Shown here in pieces: positions 22,721 through 29,848 of a stretch of 30,928 bases of DNA (positions are counted from its first letter, which is position 1; each line of letters begins with the position of its first letter). A program made the translations under genes and the position numbers. Below the pieces are notes generated by a model. It saw only the letters and a program-made list of their open reading frames with translations. It was not told the origin of the DNA and ran no database searches. The DNA lies in assembly GCA_016776525.1 (NCBI GenBank), contig JADHTD010000003.1, positions 1-30,928 of the forward strand. Direction: 5' to 3'. Source of the stretch: Rhodospirillales bacterium (GTDB lineage: Bacteria > Pseudomonadota > Alphaproteobacteria > Rhodospirillales > JADHTD01).

Positions 22721-24136
22721 ATGGAAGCCACCACCCGCCAGTTCACCGGCAACGCGCGCCAGGCCCTGAAAAACGACAACCTGCGGGCGGCGCTGGATAA
22801 GCTCAGCCACGGCTTTCCCTACAAACGGCTGGAGGCGGCGGCCCGCCTGCCGGAATTCGAAGCCCTGCGCGACCAGTCCCGGGACATCAAAGCCCATGTG
22901 CTGGAGAACCTGGATTTCTACCTGCAGCAGTTTGAATCGAAAGTTATCGAACAGGGCGGCCAGGTGCACTGGGCCAAGGACGCCGCCGAGGCCCGCGATA
23001 TTATTTTGGCCATCTGCCAGGAGGCCGGGGCCGAAACCGTCACCAAGAGCAAGTCCATGATCGGCGAGGAGATCGCCATCAACGGCCACCTGGAGGCCAA
23101 CGGCGTGCGCCCGGTGGAAACCGACCTCGGCGAATACATCATCCAATTGCGCAAGGAGCCGCCCAGCCACCTGATTGCGCCGGCCATCCACCTGTCCATG
23201 GACCAGGTCGCCGATACCTTCAAGGACAAGCACCGGGAATTCGCCGCCGACCGCCCCCTCGACCAGCCCCGCGAGCTTTTGGAGGAGGCCCGCACCATGC
23301 TGCGCCGCGAATTCCTGGCCGCCGACGTCGGGCTGACCGGGGCCAACCTGTTGATTGCCGAAACCGGCTCAATCGCCCTGGTCACCAACGAAGGCAACGC
23401 CGACCTGACGCTGACCCTGCCCAATACCCACATCGCCATCGCCAGCATCGAAAAGGCGGTGCCGACCCTGGAAGACGCCACCACCATCCTGCGCGTGCTG
23501 GCCCGCTCGGCCACTGGCCAGGAACTGTCGGTCTACACCACTTTTGTCAGCGGCCCGAAGCGGCCCGACGACATGGACGGCCCGGAAAACTTCCATGTGG
23601 TGCTGCTGGACAACGGCAGGACGCAGATGCTGGGCAGCGAATTCCACGACATGCTGCGCTGTATCCGCTGCGGCGCCTGCCTCAATTCCTGCCCGGTTTA
23701 CGGGGCCATCGGCGGCCATGCCTACGGCTGGGTCTATTCCGGACCGATGGGCTCGGTACTGATGCCGGGCATCCTGGGCCTGGAACAGACCGGCGACCTG
23801 CCCAACGCCTCGACGCTGTGCGGCACCTGTGAAAGCGTATGCCCCATGCGCATTCCCCTGCCCGCCATGCTGCGGCGCTGGCGCGAACAGCAGCACGCCC
23901 GGCGGCTGACTTCAACAAAGTCCCGTATGATGTTGAAATTATGGGCAATGCTCGCCCGGCGGCCGGGCCTTTACCGGGCCGTTATGGGGCTCGGCGTCGG
24001 CTTTATGCGGGCCCTTGCCGGGGGCCGCGGCAGCCTCAAAAGCCTGCCTTTTGCCGGCGGCTGGACGGCGGTCCGCGACCTGCCGGCCCCGGAAGGCAAA
24101 ACCTTTACCGCCCTATGGAAGGAGCGCCGCAAATGA
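22721..24136 (+). CDS. lutB: Lactate utilisation iron-sulphur protein LutB
   Basis: LutB (YkgF type) is the electron-transfer subunit of LutABC. The 471-residue product has an N-terminal LUD domain (around residues 60-290, with ETVTKSKSMIGEEI and AETGSIALVTNEGN). Two 4Fe-4S motifs follow: CIRCGACLNSCP near residue 314 and CGTCESVCP near residue 367. A C-terminal helical part follows that. No transmembrane helices are evident. The ATG at 22721 follows lutA by 3 bp. Its stop overlaps the lutC start (ATGA), so all three genes are translationally coupled. There is no linked lactate permease or LutR-type regulator in the window. Confidence 0.94.
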   Translation: MEATTRQFTGNARQALKNDNLRAALDKLSHGFPYKRLEAAARLPEFEALRDQSRDIKAHVLENLDFYLQQFESKVIEQGGQVHWAKDAAEARDIILAICQEAGAETVTKSKSMIGEEIAINGHLEANGVRPVETDLGEYIIQLRKEPPSHLIAPAIHLSMDQVADTFKDKHREFAADRPLDQPRELLEEARTMLRREFLAADVGLTGANLLIAETGSIALVTNEGNADLTLTLPNTHIAIASIEKAVPTLEDATTILRVLARSATGQELSVYTTFVSGPKRPDDMDGPENFHVVLLDNGRTQMLGSEFHDMLRCIRCGACLNSCPVYGAIGGHAYGWVYSGPMGSVLMPGILGLEQTGDLPNASTLCGTCESVCPMRIPLPAMLRRWREQQHARRLTSTKSRMMLKLWAMLARRPGLYRAVMGLGVGFMRALAGGRGSLKSLPFAGGWTAVRDLPAPEGKTFTALWKERRK

Positions 24137-24918
24137 GCGCCGGGCCCGCGAAAAAAACCAGGAGCGTTTCTTCCCGGGATCAGGTCTTAAGCGCCATCCG
24201 CGGCGCTTTGGGGCGCGAAGGGGCCGACGGGCAAAACCGGCCTGACCTCATGGCGCGCCTGGATAACCCCGTCCCCAACCGGGTGCCGGACCGGGGACGG
24301 CTGGACGGCCCGGCCCGTATCGACCTTTTCCAGGCCGAAGCCGAGCGGGTCAGCGCCGATGTGGCCCGGGTCGCGGGCCTGGACGCCGTGCCCGGCGCCA
24401 TCGCCGCCTATCTCGGCGAAAACGGCCTGCCGACGGCCCTGAAAGTCACCCCGGACGCCGCAATCGGGGATGTTCCGTGGGCGCAACAAGCGGCTCTCAG
24501 CGTGGAATTCGGGGCCACCGACGGCTCCGACCCGGTGGGCGTCACCGGCGCTTATCTGGGCGTTGCCGAAACCGGCACTGTGGTCCTGCTGTCCGGCGAA
24601 ACCCGGCCCAACAGCCTTAATTACCTGCCCGACACCCATGTCGTCGTCATCCGGGCCGACCAGATCATCGGCGCTTACGAGGAAGTCTGGGCCCAGCTGC
24701 GCCACGACGGCGGCGGCCTGCCCCGCATCGTCAACTGGATCACCGGGCCGTCGCGCTCCGCCGACATCGAACAGACCCTGATGCTGGGGGCCCACGGACC
24801 GCGCAACCTGTTTATTGTTATCGTCGGGGCGGACGATGGGAAAGGTATCGTCATGGCGGACGATGGGACAATAGTCACGGCGGACGAAGGGACAAGGGTC
24901 GGGGACGCCCATGGCTAA
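24133..24918 (+). CDS. lutC: Lactate utilisation protein LutC with a repeat-derived C-terminal tail
   Basis: LutC (YkgG, LUD domain) is the third subunit of the lactate oxidation complex. The 261-residue product has an N-terminal SSRDQVLSAIRGALG region. The LUD core follows, with ADVG-like GVTGAYLGVAETGTVVL and YLPDTHVVVI segments, and ends at the family's usual GAHGPRNLFIVIVGAD. The reading frame then continues for about 25 residues as three imperfect copies of A-D-D/E-G, encoded by a short tandem DNA repeat (24828-24892). The longer frame open upstream was rejected; the ATG at 24133 overlaps the lutB stop. The end overlaps smr by 8 bp. Confidence 0.92.
   Translation: MSAGPAKKTRSVSSRDQVLSAIRGALGREGADGQNRPDLMARLDNPVPNRVPDRGRLDGPARIDLFQAEAERVSADVARVAGLDAVPGAIAAYLGENGLPTALKVTPDAAIGDVPWAQQAALSVEFGATDGSDPVGVTGAYLGVAETGTVVLLSGETRPNSLNYLPDTHVVVIRADQIIGAYEEVWAQLRHDGGGLPRIVNWITGPSRSADIEQTLMLGAHGPRNLFIVIVGADDGKGIVMADDGTIVTADEGTRVGDAHG
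24828..24892 (+). repeat. Short in-frame tandem repeat at the lutC 3' end
   Basis: The 14-mer GGCGGACGATGGGA occurs at 24828 and 24855, and with one change (GGCGGACGAAGGGA) at 24879. Spacings are 27 and 24 bases, both multiples of three, so the frame is kept. It encodes the acidic tail of LutC. Confidence 0.85.
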
Positions 24919-25495
24919 GGGCCCCAAGCCTAAGCCCGTCGGGCCTTCCGGCTCCCGCGGCGGCCACCGTAAGGTGCGCCCGGACGAGGCCGACCTGTGG
25001 CAAAACGCCATGGGCGACGTGCACCCCATGCAGAGGGACGATAACAAGGTCCGCACGCCGAACGCGGCAAAGTCAAAGGGTCCGACGGCGCAACCCCGCC
25101 AGCACCCGGCCCCGCTGACACCCGCCGCGCCTGGAGACCCGGAACTGCGCCATGGCGCCGCTCCCGGCCTCGACAAACGCTCGGCGCAACGGCTCAAGCG
25201 CGGCCAGCTGCCGATCGAAGGCCGTATCGACCTGCACGGCATGACCCAGACCGAGGCCCACCGCACCCTGGTCCGCTTTATCCAGAACGCCCGCGAGGCC
25301 GATAAGCGCTGCGTTTTGGTGATTACCGGCAAGGGGCTGCGGCGGGACGGTTCTATCGGGATTTTGCGGGAATCCGTGCCCCGCTGGCTCAATGAGCCGG
25401 GACTGCGGCCCAAGGTTTTGTCCTTCACCCACGCCCAGCCCAAGGACGGCGGCGAAGGGGCGCTCTATGTTTTGCTGAAAAGGCGGCGTTCATGA
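24911..25495 (+). CDS. smr: Smr-domain protein (possible endonuclease)
   Basis: The 194-residue protein ends in a Smr (small MutS-related) domain, a fold with nicking endonuclease activity in some members. The two signatures are present: DLHG at residues 107-110 and TGKG at 139-142. The N-terminal 90 residues are basic and proline/glycine rich, probably disordered, as in other stand-alone alphaproteobacterial Smr proteins. The cellular role is unknown; DNA or RNA processing has been proposed for relatives. The ATG at 24911 overlaps lutC, and its stop overlaps the start of the HTH gene. In many relatives smr follows mltA directly; here the lut genes intervene. Confidence 0.9.
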   Translation: MAKGPKPKPVGPSGSRGGHRKVRPDEADLWQNAMGDVHPMQRDDNKVRTPNAAKSKGPTAQPRQHPAPLTPAAPGDPELRHGAAPGLDKRSAQRLKRGQLPIEGRIDLHGMTQTEAHRTLVRFIQNAREADKRCVLVITGKGLRRDGSIGILRESVPRWLNEPGLRPKVLSFTHAQPKDGGEGALYVLLKRRRS

Positions 25496-25878
25496 CCCCG
25501 TTCGGCGAGAAAATCCGCGACCTGAGGAAAACCGGGGGCATCACCCTGAAAAAGATGGCCGAAGACCTGGGCGTTTCGTCGGCCTATCTGTCGGCCCTGG
25601 AACACGGCCACCGGGGCCGTCCGGGCCCGGGCCTGATCATGCAGATTTGCGGCTATTTCGATCTTATCTGGGAGGACGCCGAGGAATTGAAGCGCCTCAG
25701 CGAGCTGTCCCACCCGAGGATTGTGGTGGATACGGCGGGGCTCAGCCCCAACGCCACCAAACTGGCCAACCTGCTGGCCGAGCGCATCGGCGAGCTGGAC
25801 GACGATACGATTGATTGGATCCTGGACGAGATCGGCGGCCGCCTGGCAGCCAAAACCAAGGGCGGCCCGACGCATTGA
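25492..25878 (+). CDS. XRE-type helix-turn-helix transcriptional regulator
   Basis: The 128-residue protein has an N-terminal HTH of the Cro/CI (XRE) type at residues 5-65. The pattern is FGEKIRDLRKTGGITLKKMAEDLG, cited here as residues 4-27, followed by SSAYLSALEHGHRGRPGP, the recognition helix. The C-terminal 60 residues are helical with no recognised ligand domain. The start overlaps the smr stop (ATGA), which couples the two; the smr-HTH pair is frequent in alphaproteobacteria. Its target is unknown and could be its own operon. The gene ends in front of a tandem-repeat region that separates it from the convergent hslU. Confidence 0.85.
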   Translation: MTPFGEKIRDLRKTGGITLKKMAEDLGVSSAYLSALEHGHRGRPGPGLIMQICGYFDLIWEDAEELKRLSELSHPRIVVDTAGLSPNATKLANLLAERIGELDDDTIDWILDEIGGRLAAKTKGGPTH

Positions 25879-25890
25879 TTAAGTTAATGG

Positions 25891-26076
25891 TCCTCAAGCG
25901 CTGGACAGGCTGCGCGCCTCAATGGCGCTAGTCACTTCGCTGCGCTCCGTTCCAGGTGCAGTTGGGTTGGGGTCGAGTCCGGGCTTTCTCGACAAATCTA
26001 GGCGCGGTTGGGCTGGGGTCGAGTCCGGGCCTTCTAGCTTTTGCCGGGTGCGGTTGGGCTGGGGTCGAGTCCGGGC
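25891..26076 (-). repeat. Dispersed intergenic repeat, copy D, with a three-copy 46-bp tandem array
   Basis: Bases 25891-25950 are the inverse of the right module seen at 9961-10013 and 21809-21868, including TCCTCAAGCGCTGGACAGGC. Next comes a 30-bp unit (core GGGGTCGAGTCCGGGC) at 25955-25984, 26001-26030 and 26047-26076. The period is exactly 46 bp, with two or three changes between units and more variable 16-bp spacers. It fills the gap between the convergent HTH gene and hslU. Confidence 0.8.
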
Positions 26077-26085
26077 CCAAATAAA

Positions 26086-27396
26086 TTAGAGTATAAACTT
26101 ACTCAGGTCCGCATTCTTGGCCAGATCGGCGACGTTGGTTTCGACCATCTCGGCGTCGACGGTGATGGCCTCGCCGCTGCGTTCCGAGGCCGAGAAGCTG
26201 ATCTCTTCCAGCAGTTTTTCCATGACCGTCTGCAAGCGCCGGGCGCCGATATTCTCGACGCCGGAATTAATCTCGGCCGACAGGTCGGCGATGGTCTCGA
26301 TGGCCTCGTCGGTGAAATCAAGAGTGACGTCCTCGACCTGCATCAAGGCCGTGTACTGCTTGATGAGGCTTTGTTCCGGCTCTTTCAGGATGCGCACGAA
26401 ATCATCGCGGGTCAGGGCCCGGAGCTCGACCCGGTTGGGCAGGCGGCCTTGCAGTTCCGGCAGCATGTCGCTGGGCTTGGCGATGTGGAAGGCGCCGGAC
26501 GCGATAAACAAGATGTGTTCGGTCTGCACCGGGCCGTGCTTGGTGGAAACGGTGGTGCCTTCGATCAGCGGCAACAGGTCGCGCTGCACGCCTTCGCGGC
26601 TGATGTCGGAGCCGCCCCGCTCGGAGCGCACGGTGATTTTGTCGATTTCGTCGAGAAAGACGATGCCGTTGTTTTCGGCAGCGGTAATGGACTCTTTGAC
26701 CACCTTTTCCTCGTCCAGCAGCTTATCGCTCTCGTCATTGACCAGCGCCTCGTAGGACTCGGCGACCGTCATCTTTTTCGGCGTCGTCTGCTGGCCGAAG
26801 GCCTTGCCCATCATGTCGCCCAGGTTGAGCATGCCCATCTGGGCGCCGGGCATGCCGGGGATGTCGAAGGTGGGCATGCCGGAACCGCCGCTATCGGAAA
26901 CCTGCACCTCCACTTCCTTGTCGTCGAGCTGGCCTTCGCGCAGCATCTTGCGGAATTTTTCCCGCGTGTCCTTGCCGGCGTTTTCGCCGACCAGAGCGTC
27001 GATGACCCGCTCCTCGGCCAGCACCTCGGCCCGGGCGTGGACCTGCTTGCGGTGGACCTCGCGGGTCGTGTGGATGGCGATCTCGACCAGGTCGCGGATG
27101 ATCTGTTCCACATCACGCCCGACATAACCGACTTCGGTGAATTTGGTGGCCTCGACCTTGATGAAGGGAGCCTGCGCCAGACGGGCCAGGCGGCGGGCGA
27201 TCTCGGTCTTGCCGACGCCGGTCGGCCCGATCATCAGGATATTTTTGGGCAGCACTTCTTCGCGCATGGGGCCTTCCAGCTGCTGGCGCCGCCAGCGGTT
27301 GCGGAGGGCAATGGCGACGGCGCGCTTGGCGGCGGCCTGGCCGACAATGTAGCGGTCGAGTTCGGAGACGATCTCGCGGGGGGTGAAGCTGCTCAT
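26086..27396 (-). CDS. hslU: ATP-dependent protease ATPase subunit HslU
   Basis: HslU (ClpY) is the AAA+ unfoldase that feeds substrates into the HslV peptidase. The 436-residue product starts FTPREIVSELDRYIVGQ (residues 4-20). It has the Walker A GPTGVGKT (57-64), a Walker B ending FLDEIDKI, and ends ADLSKFIL, the C-terminal tail that inserts into HslV and activates it. Length is close to the E. coli protein (443). The ATG at 27396 has an AGGA site nine bases upstream and lies 12 bp after hslV, so the two form one operon in the usual order hslV-hslU. It faces the replication fork, unlike most genes here. Confidence 0.97.
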   Translation of the reverse strand: MSSFTPREIVSELDRYIVGQAAAKRAVAIALRNRWRRQQLEGPMREEVLPKNILMIGPTGVGKTEIARRLARLAQAPFIKVEATKFTEVGYVGRDVEQIIRDLVEIAIHTTREVHRKQVHARAEVLAEERVIDALVGENAGKDTREKFRKMLREGQLDDKEVEVQVSDSGGSGMPTFDIPGMPGAQMGMLNLGDMMGKAFGQQTTPKKMTVAESYEALVNDESDKLLDEEKVVKESITAAENNGIVFLDEIDKITVRSERGGSDISREGVQRDLLPLIEGTTVSTKHGPVQTEHILFIASGAFHIAKPSDMLPELQGRLPNRVELRALTRDDFVRILKEPEQSLIKQYTALMQVEDVTLDFTDEAIETIADLSAEINSGVENIGARRLQTVMEKLLEEISFSASERSGEAITVDAEMVETNVADLAKNADLSKFIL

Positions 27397-27408
27397 GGGG
27401 TCCTGTGC

Positions 27409-27957
27409 TTATAGGGATTCAATAATGACGTTTTCATTGGTGTAGACGCAGATACCGGCGGCGATCTGCAAAGCCTTCTTGGCGATGGCTTCGGGGTCCA
27501 GGTCGTCGCGGTCAATCAGGGCGCGGGCCGCGGCCAGGGCATAATTGCCGCCCGATCCGATGCCGATCAGCCCGTCGTCCGGTTCCAGCACGTCGCCGGT
27601 GCCGGTCAGCACCAGGGACACGTCCTTGTCGGCGACCGCCATCATGGCTTCGAGGCGCCTAAGGTAGCGGTCGGTGCGCCAGTCCTTGGCCATCTCGACG
27701 CAGGCCCGGGTCAGCTGTCCCGGATGCTGTTCCAGCTTGCCTTCGAGGCGCTCAAACAGGGTAAAGGCGTCGGCGGTGGCGCCGGCAAAACCGGCGATGA
27801 CGTTGCCGTCGCCCAGGCGGCGCACTTTGCGGGCGCCCGATTTGATCACCGTATCGCCGAGGCTGACCTGCCCGTCACCGGCAATGACGACGGTATCGTT
27901 CTTGCGGACGGCGAGGATGGTGGTGCCGTGCCAGGTCTGTTGTGTCTGTTCGGTCAT
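27409..27957 (-). CDS. hslV: ATP-dependent protease peptidase subunit HslV
   Basis: HslV (ClpQ) is the proteasome-beta-like threonine peptidase of the HslUV complex. The 182-residue product has the conserved GTTILAVRKNDTVVIAGDGQVSLG (cited as residues 11-34), where the N-terminal nucleophile is Thr12. A propeptide of 11 residues (MTEQTQQTWHG) must be removed; in E. coli only the initiator Met precedes the Thr. A WHG-type lead is usual in alphaproteobacteria. The ATG at 27957 fits that pattern. A heat-shock promoter is expected upstream in the 132-bp divergent gap with hisB, but I could not identify a convincing one. Length and downstream motifs (GSGGNYALAAARAL) are normal. Confidence 0.96.
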   Translation of the reverse strand: MTEQTQQTWHGTTILAVRKNDTVVIAGDGQVSLGDTVIKSGARKVRRLGDGNVIAGFAGATADAFTLFERLEGKLEQHPGQLTRACVEMAKDWRTDRYLRRLEAMMAVADKDVSLVLTGTGDVLEPDDGLIGIGSGGNYALAAARALIDRDDLDPEAIAKKALQIAAGICVYTNENVIIESL

Positions 27958-28089
27958 GGCGGCAAGCCTTGTCGTTGAGAGTGTTTCAGTCCAGAGGATT
28001 TAGGCCTGTGTACCGGTTTGGTCAAGGGTATGGCGGTTTTCAACGTGACCTGTTACAAGGAGCCGACGCGACTATGAAGGAGAGCGGCC

Positions 28090-28689
28090 ATGCGACAGGC
28101 CACTGTGGAACGCAACACCAACGAGACCAAAATCTCCGCCACCGTCAACCTGGACGGCAGCGGCCAATACAGCATTTCAACCGGCATTGGTTTTCTCGAC
28201 CACATGCTGGAACAGCTGTCGCGCCACAGCCTCATTGATATCGAGGTGAAGGCGGAAGGCGATACCCACATCGACTTCCACCACACCACCGAAGATACCG
28301 GCATCGCCGTCGGCGAAGCGGTTTCCCAGGCTTTGGGCGACCGCACGGGGATCACGCGCTACGGCAGCGCCCTGTCGCCCATGGACGAAGCCCTGACCCG
28401 GGTGTCGCTGGACGCCTCGAACCGGCCCTACCTGATCTGGAAGGTTGATTTCGTGCGCGACAAACTGGGCGAGATGGACACCGAGCTCTTCAAGGAATGG
28501 TTCCAGGCCTTTGCCCAGGCCGCCGGTATTACCCTGCACGTGGAATCGCTTTACGGCGAGAACAACCACCACATTGCGGAATCGTCTTATAAAGGACTGG
28601 CCCGCGCCCTGCGACAGGCTTTCGAGATCGACCCCCGCAAGGCCGATGCCGTGCCGTCGACGAAAGGCGTTCTGGGCGGCTCCCTCTAG
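28090..28689 (+). CDS. hisB: Imidazoleglycerol-phosphate dehydratase HisB
   Basis: HisB removes water from imidazole glycerol phosphate, the sixth step of histidine synthesis. The 199-residue product is the monofunctional dehydratase without the phosphatase domain found in E. coli HisB. The manganese-binding motifs are intact: HHTTEDTG (residues 64-71) and the second set HHIAESSYKG near residue 160. The ATG at 28090 is preceded by a GAAGGAG site about 9 bases upstream. It opens the hisB-DUF2628-hisH-hisA-hisF operon and is divergent from hslV. Confidence 0.97.
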   Translation: MRQATVERNTNETKISATVNLDGSGQYSISTGIGFLDHMLEQLSRHSLIDIEVKAEGDTHIDFHHTTEDTGIAVGEAVSQALGDRTGITRYGSALSPMDEALTRVSLDASNRPYLIWKVDFVRDKLGEMDTELFKEWFQAFAQAAGITLHVESLYGENNHHIAESSYKGLARALRQAFEIDPRKADAVPSTKGVLGGSL

Positions 28690-28708
28690 GTCTTGGGCAG
28701 AATTGGCC

Positions 28709-29104
28709 ATGCGCCTCTATAGCGTTTTCCTCCGCCGTCCCGGCCCCGACGCCGACTTGCAGCTGGTCAAACAGGGCTTCAGCTGGCCGGCTTTCTTTTT
28801 CTCGGTGCTGTGGGCGCTGTGGGGCCGCCTGTGGTGGGTGGCGGCGGGGCTGGTGGCCGCCAATATCGCTTCCAGCGCCGTCATCATCGGCCTCGGCGTG
28901 GGCCCCATCGGCCAGGCGGCGGTGTCTTTCGGCCTGGCCCTGGCCGTCGGCTATCTGGGCAACGACCTCAAGGGCTGGACCCTCGATCGCCGGGGATTCG
29001 CCGAAAGCGGCGTCGTCTCGGGCCGCAACCGGGACGAAGCCCTGCGCCGTTACCTGGATGAACGCCCGGAACTGGCCGAGACCATGACCCTGGAGCCTGT
29101 TTAG
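28709..29104 (+). CDS. DUF2628 family small membrane protein
   Basis: The 131-residue protein begins MRLYSVFLRRP and has hydrophobic stretches at residues 28-37, 39-60 and 66-82. It is probably an inner-membrane protein with two or three helices and a polar C-terminal tail. The lead AFFFSVLWALWGRLWW is the typical DUF2628 feature. The biochemical role is unknown. It lies inside the histidine operon, 19 bp after hisB and 2 bp before hisH. This position recurs in several alphaproteobacteria, but no histidine enzyme function is suggested by its sequence. Confidence 0.85.
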   Translation: MRLYSVFLRRPGPDADLQLVKQGFSWPAFFFSVLWALWGRLWWVAAGLVAANIASSAVIIGLGVGPIGQAAVSFGLALAVGYLGNDLKGWTLDRRGFAESGVVSGRNRDEALRRYLDERPELAETMTLEPV

Positions 29105-29106
29105 AG

Positions 29107-29748
29107 ATGATTGTCGCCATTATTGATTACGGGTCGGGCAACCTGCGCTCGGCGGCCAAGGCTTTCGAGCGGGCCATCAATGAGGCCGGTCTCGGCCTCT
29201 CTGTGCGGGTTACCAATGATCCGGGCGCCGTCGGCGAGGCCAGCCACATCGTCTTGCCGGGCGTTGGCGCTTTCGGTGACTGCAAACGCGGCCTGGAGGC
29301 GGTTTCCGGCATGGCGGAGGTTCTCCGCCGCGCCGTCATTGAAGAGGCCCGGCCCTTCCTCGGCATCTGTGTCGGCATGCAACTGATGGCTTCGGTCGGC
29401 CGCGAACACGGCGATCACAAGGGGTTCGGCTGGATCCCCGGCGAGGTGGTGCCGATCGCGCCGGATGATGGCGCCCTGAAAATTCCCCACATGGGCTGGA
29501 ATGAATTGACGCCGACAGGCGACCACCCGCTGCTTAAGGGCATCGAGTCCGGGGCCCATGCCTATTTCGTGCACAGCTATCAGCTGGTGCCGGAAGACCC
29601 GGCCCACCTGTTGGCCGGCGCCGATTACGGTGGGCCGGTGACAGCCATGGTCGGCCGCGACAACATGGCTGGCACGCAATTTCACCCGGAAAAGAGCCAG
29701 GTAACGGGCCTCAAACTGATCACCAATTTCCTTAACTGGAAGCCCTAG
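29107..29748 (+). CDS. hisH: Imidazole glycerol phosphate synthase glutaminase subunit HisH
   Basis: HisH releases ammonia from glutamine and passes it to HisF in the fifth histidine step. The 213-residue product has the class I amidotransferase triad: nucleophile Cys88 in FLGICVGMQ, and His193 with Glu195 in QFHPEKS. The N-terminal IIDYGSGNLRS is conserved. The ATG at 29107 follows the DUF2628 stop by 2 bp. A 100-bp gap to hisA follows, unusually wide for this otherwise tight operon, and contains a perfect hairpin. Confidence 0.97.
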   Translation: MIVAIIDYGSGNLRSAAKAFERAINEAGLGLSVRVTNDPGAVGEASHIVLPGVGAFGDCKRGLEAVSGMAEVLRRAVIEEARPFLGICVGMQLMASVGREHGDHKGFGWIPGEVVPIAPDDGALKIPHMGWNELTPTGDHPLLKGIESGAHAYFVHSYQLVPEDPAHLLAGADYGGPVTAMVGRDNMAGTQFHPEKSQVTGLKLITNFLNWKP

Positions 29749-29760
29749 AGCAAATCCCGA

Positions 29761-29778
29761 GCAATCATTTTTGATTGC
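29761..29778. repeat. Perfect hairpin in the hisH-hisA gap
   Basis: GCAATCA and TGATTGC form a 7-bp stem with a TTTT loop, 12 bp after hisH. It is not followed by a T run on either strand, so it is a weak terminator candidate at best. It may act in RNA processing or polarity between hisH and hisA. Confidence 0.5.
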
Positions 29779-29848
29779 GACGACGCATTTGCGGATAAAA
29801 AAAGATGAAACAATGGACCTGGTCCTTAAGGATTGAATCGGAAGTGTA

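Noticed and set aside
21485..23233. 582-codon open frame on the minus strand opposite mltA, lutA and lutB
   Set aside because: The opposite strand encodes three clearly conserved proteins. The antisense translation is low-complexity His/Gly/Gln-rich, as expected for a shadow frame.
25955..26076. CRISPR array
   Set aside because: Only three units, 16-bp spacers, a non-palindromic repeat, no cas genes, and the same unit is found singly in other gaps.
26041..27414. 457-codon open frame on the plus strand opposite hslU
   Set aside because: hslU is unmistakable on the minus strand. The plus-strand frame has no domain and begins inside the intergenic repeat.
27958..28089. Heat-shock (sigma-32) promoter for hslV
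   Set aside because: A GTTGAAA resembling a -35 is present on the minus strand, but no CCCAT-type -10 at an acceptable spacing was found.
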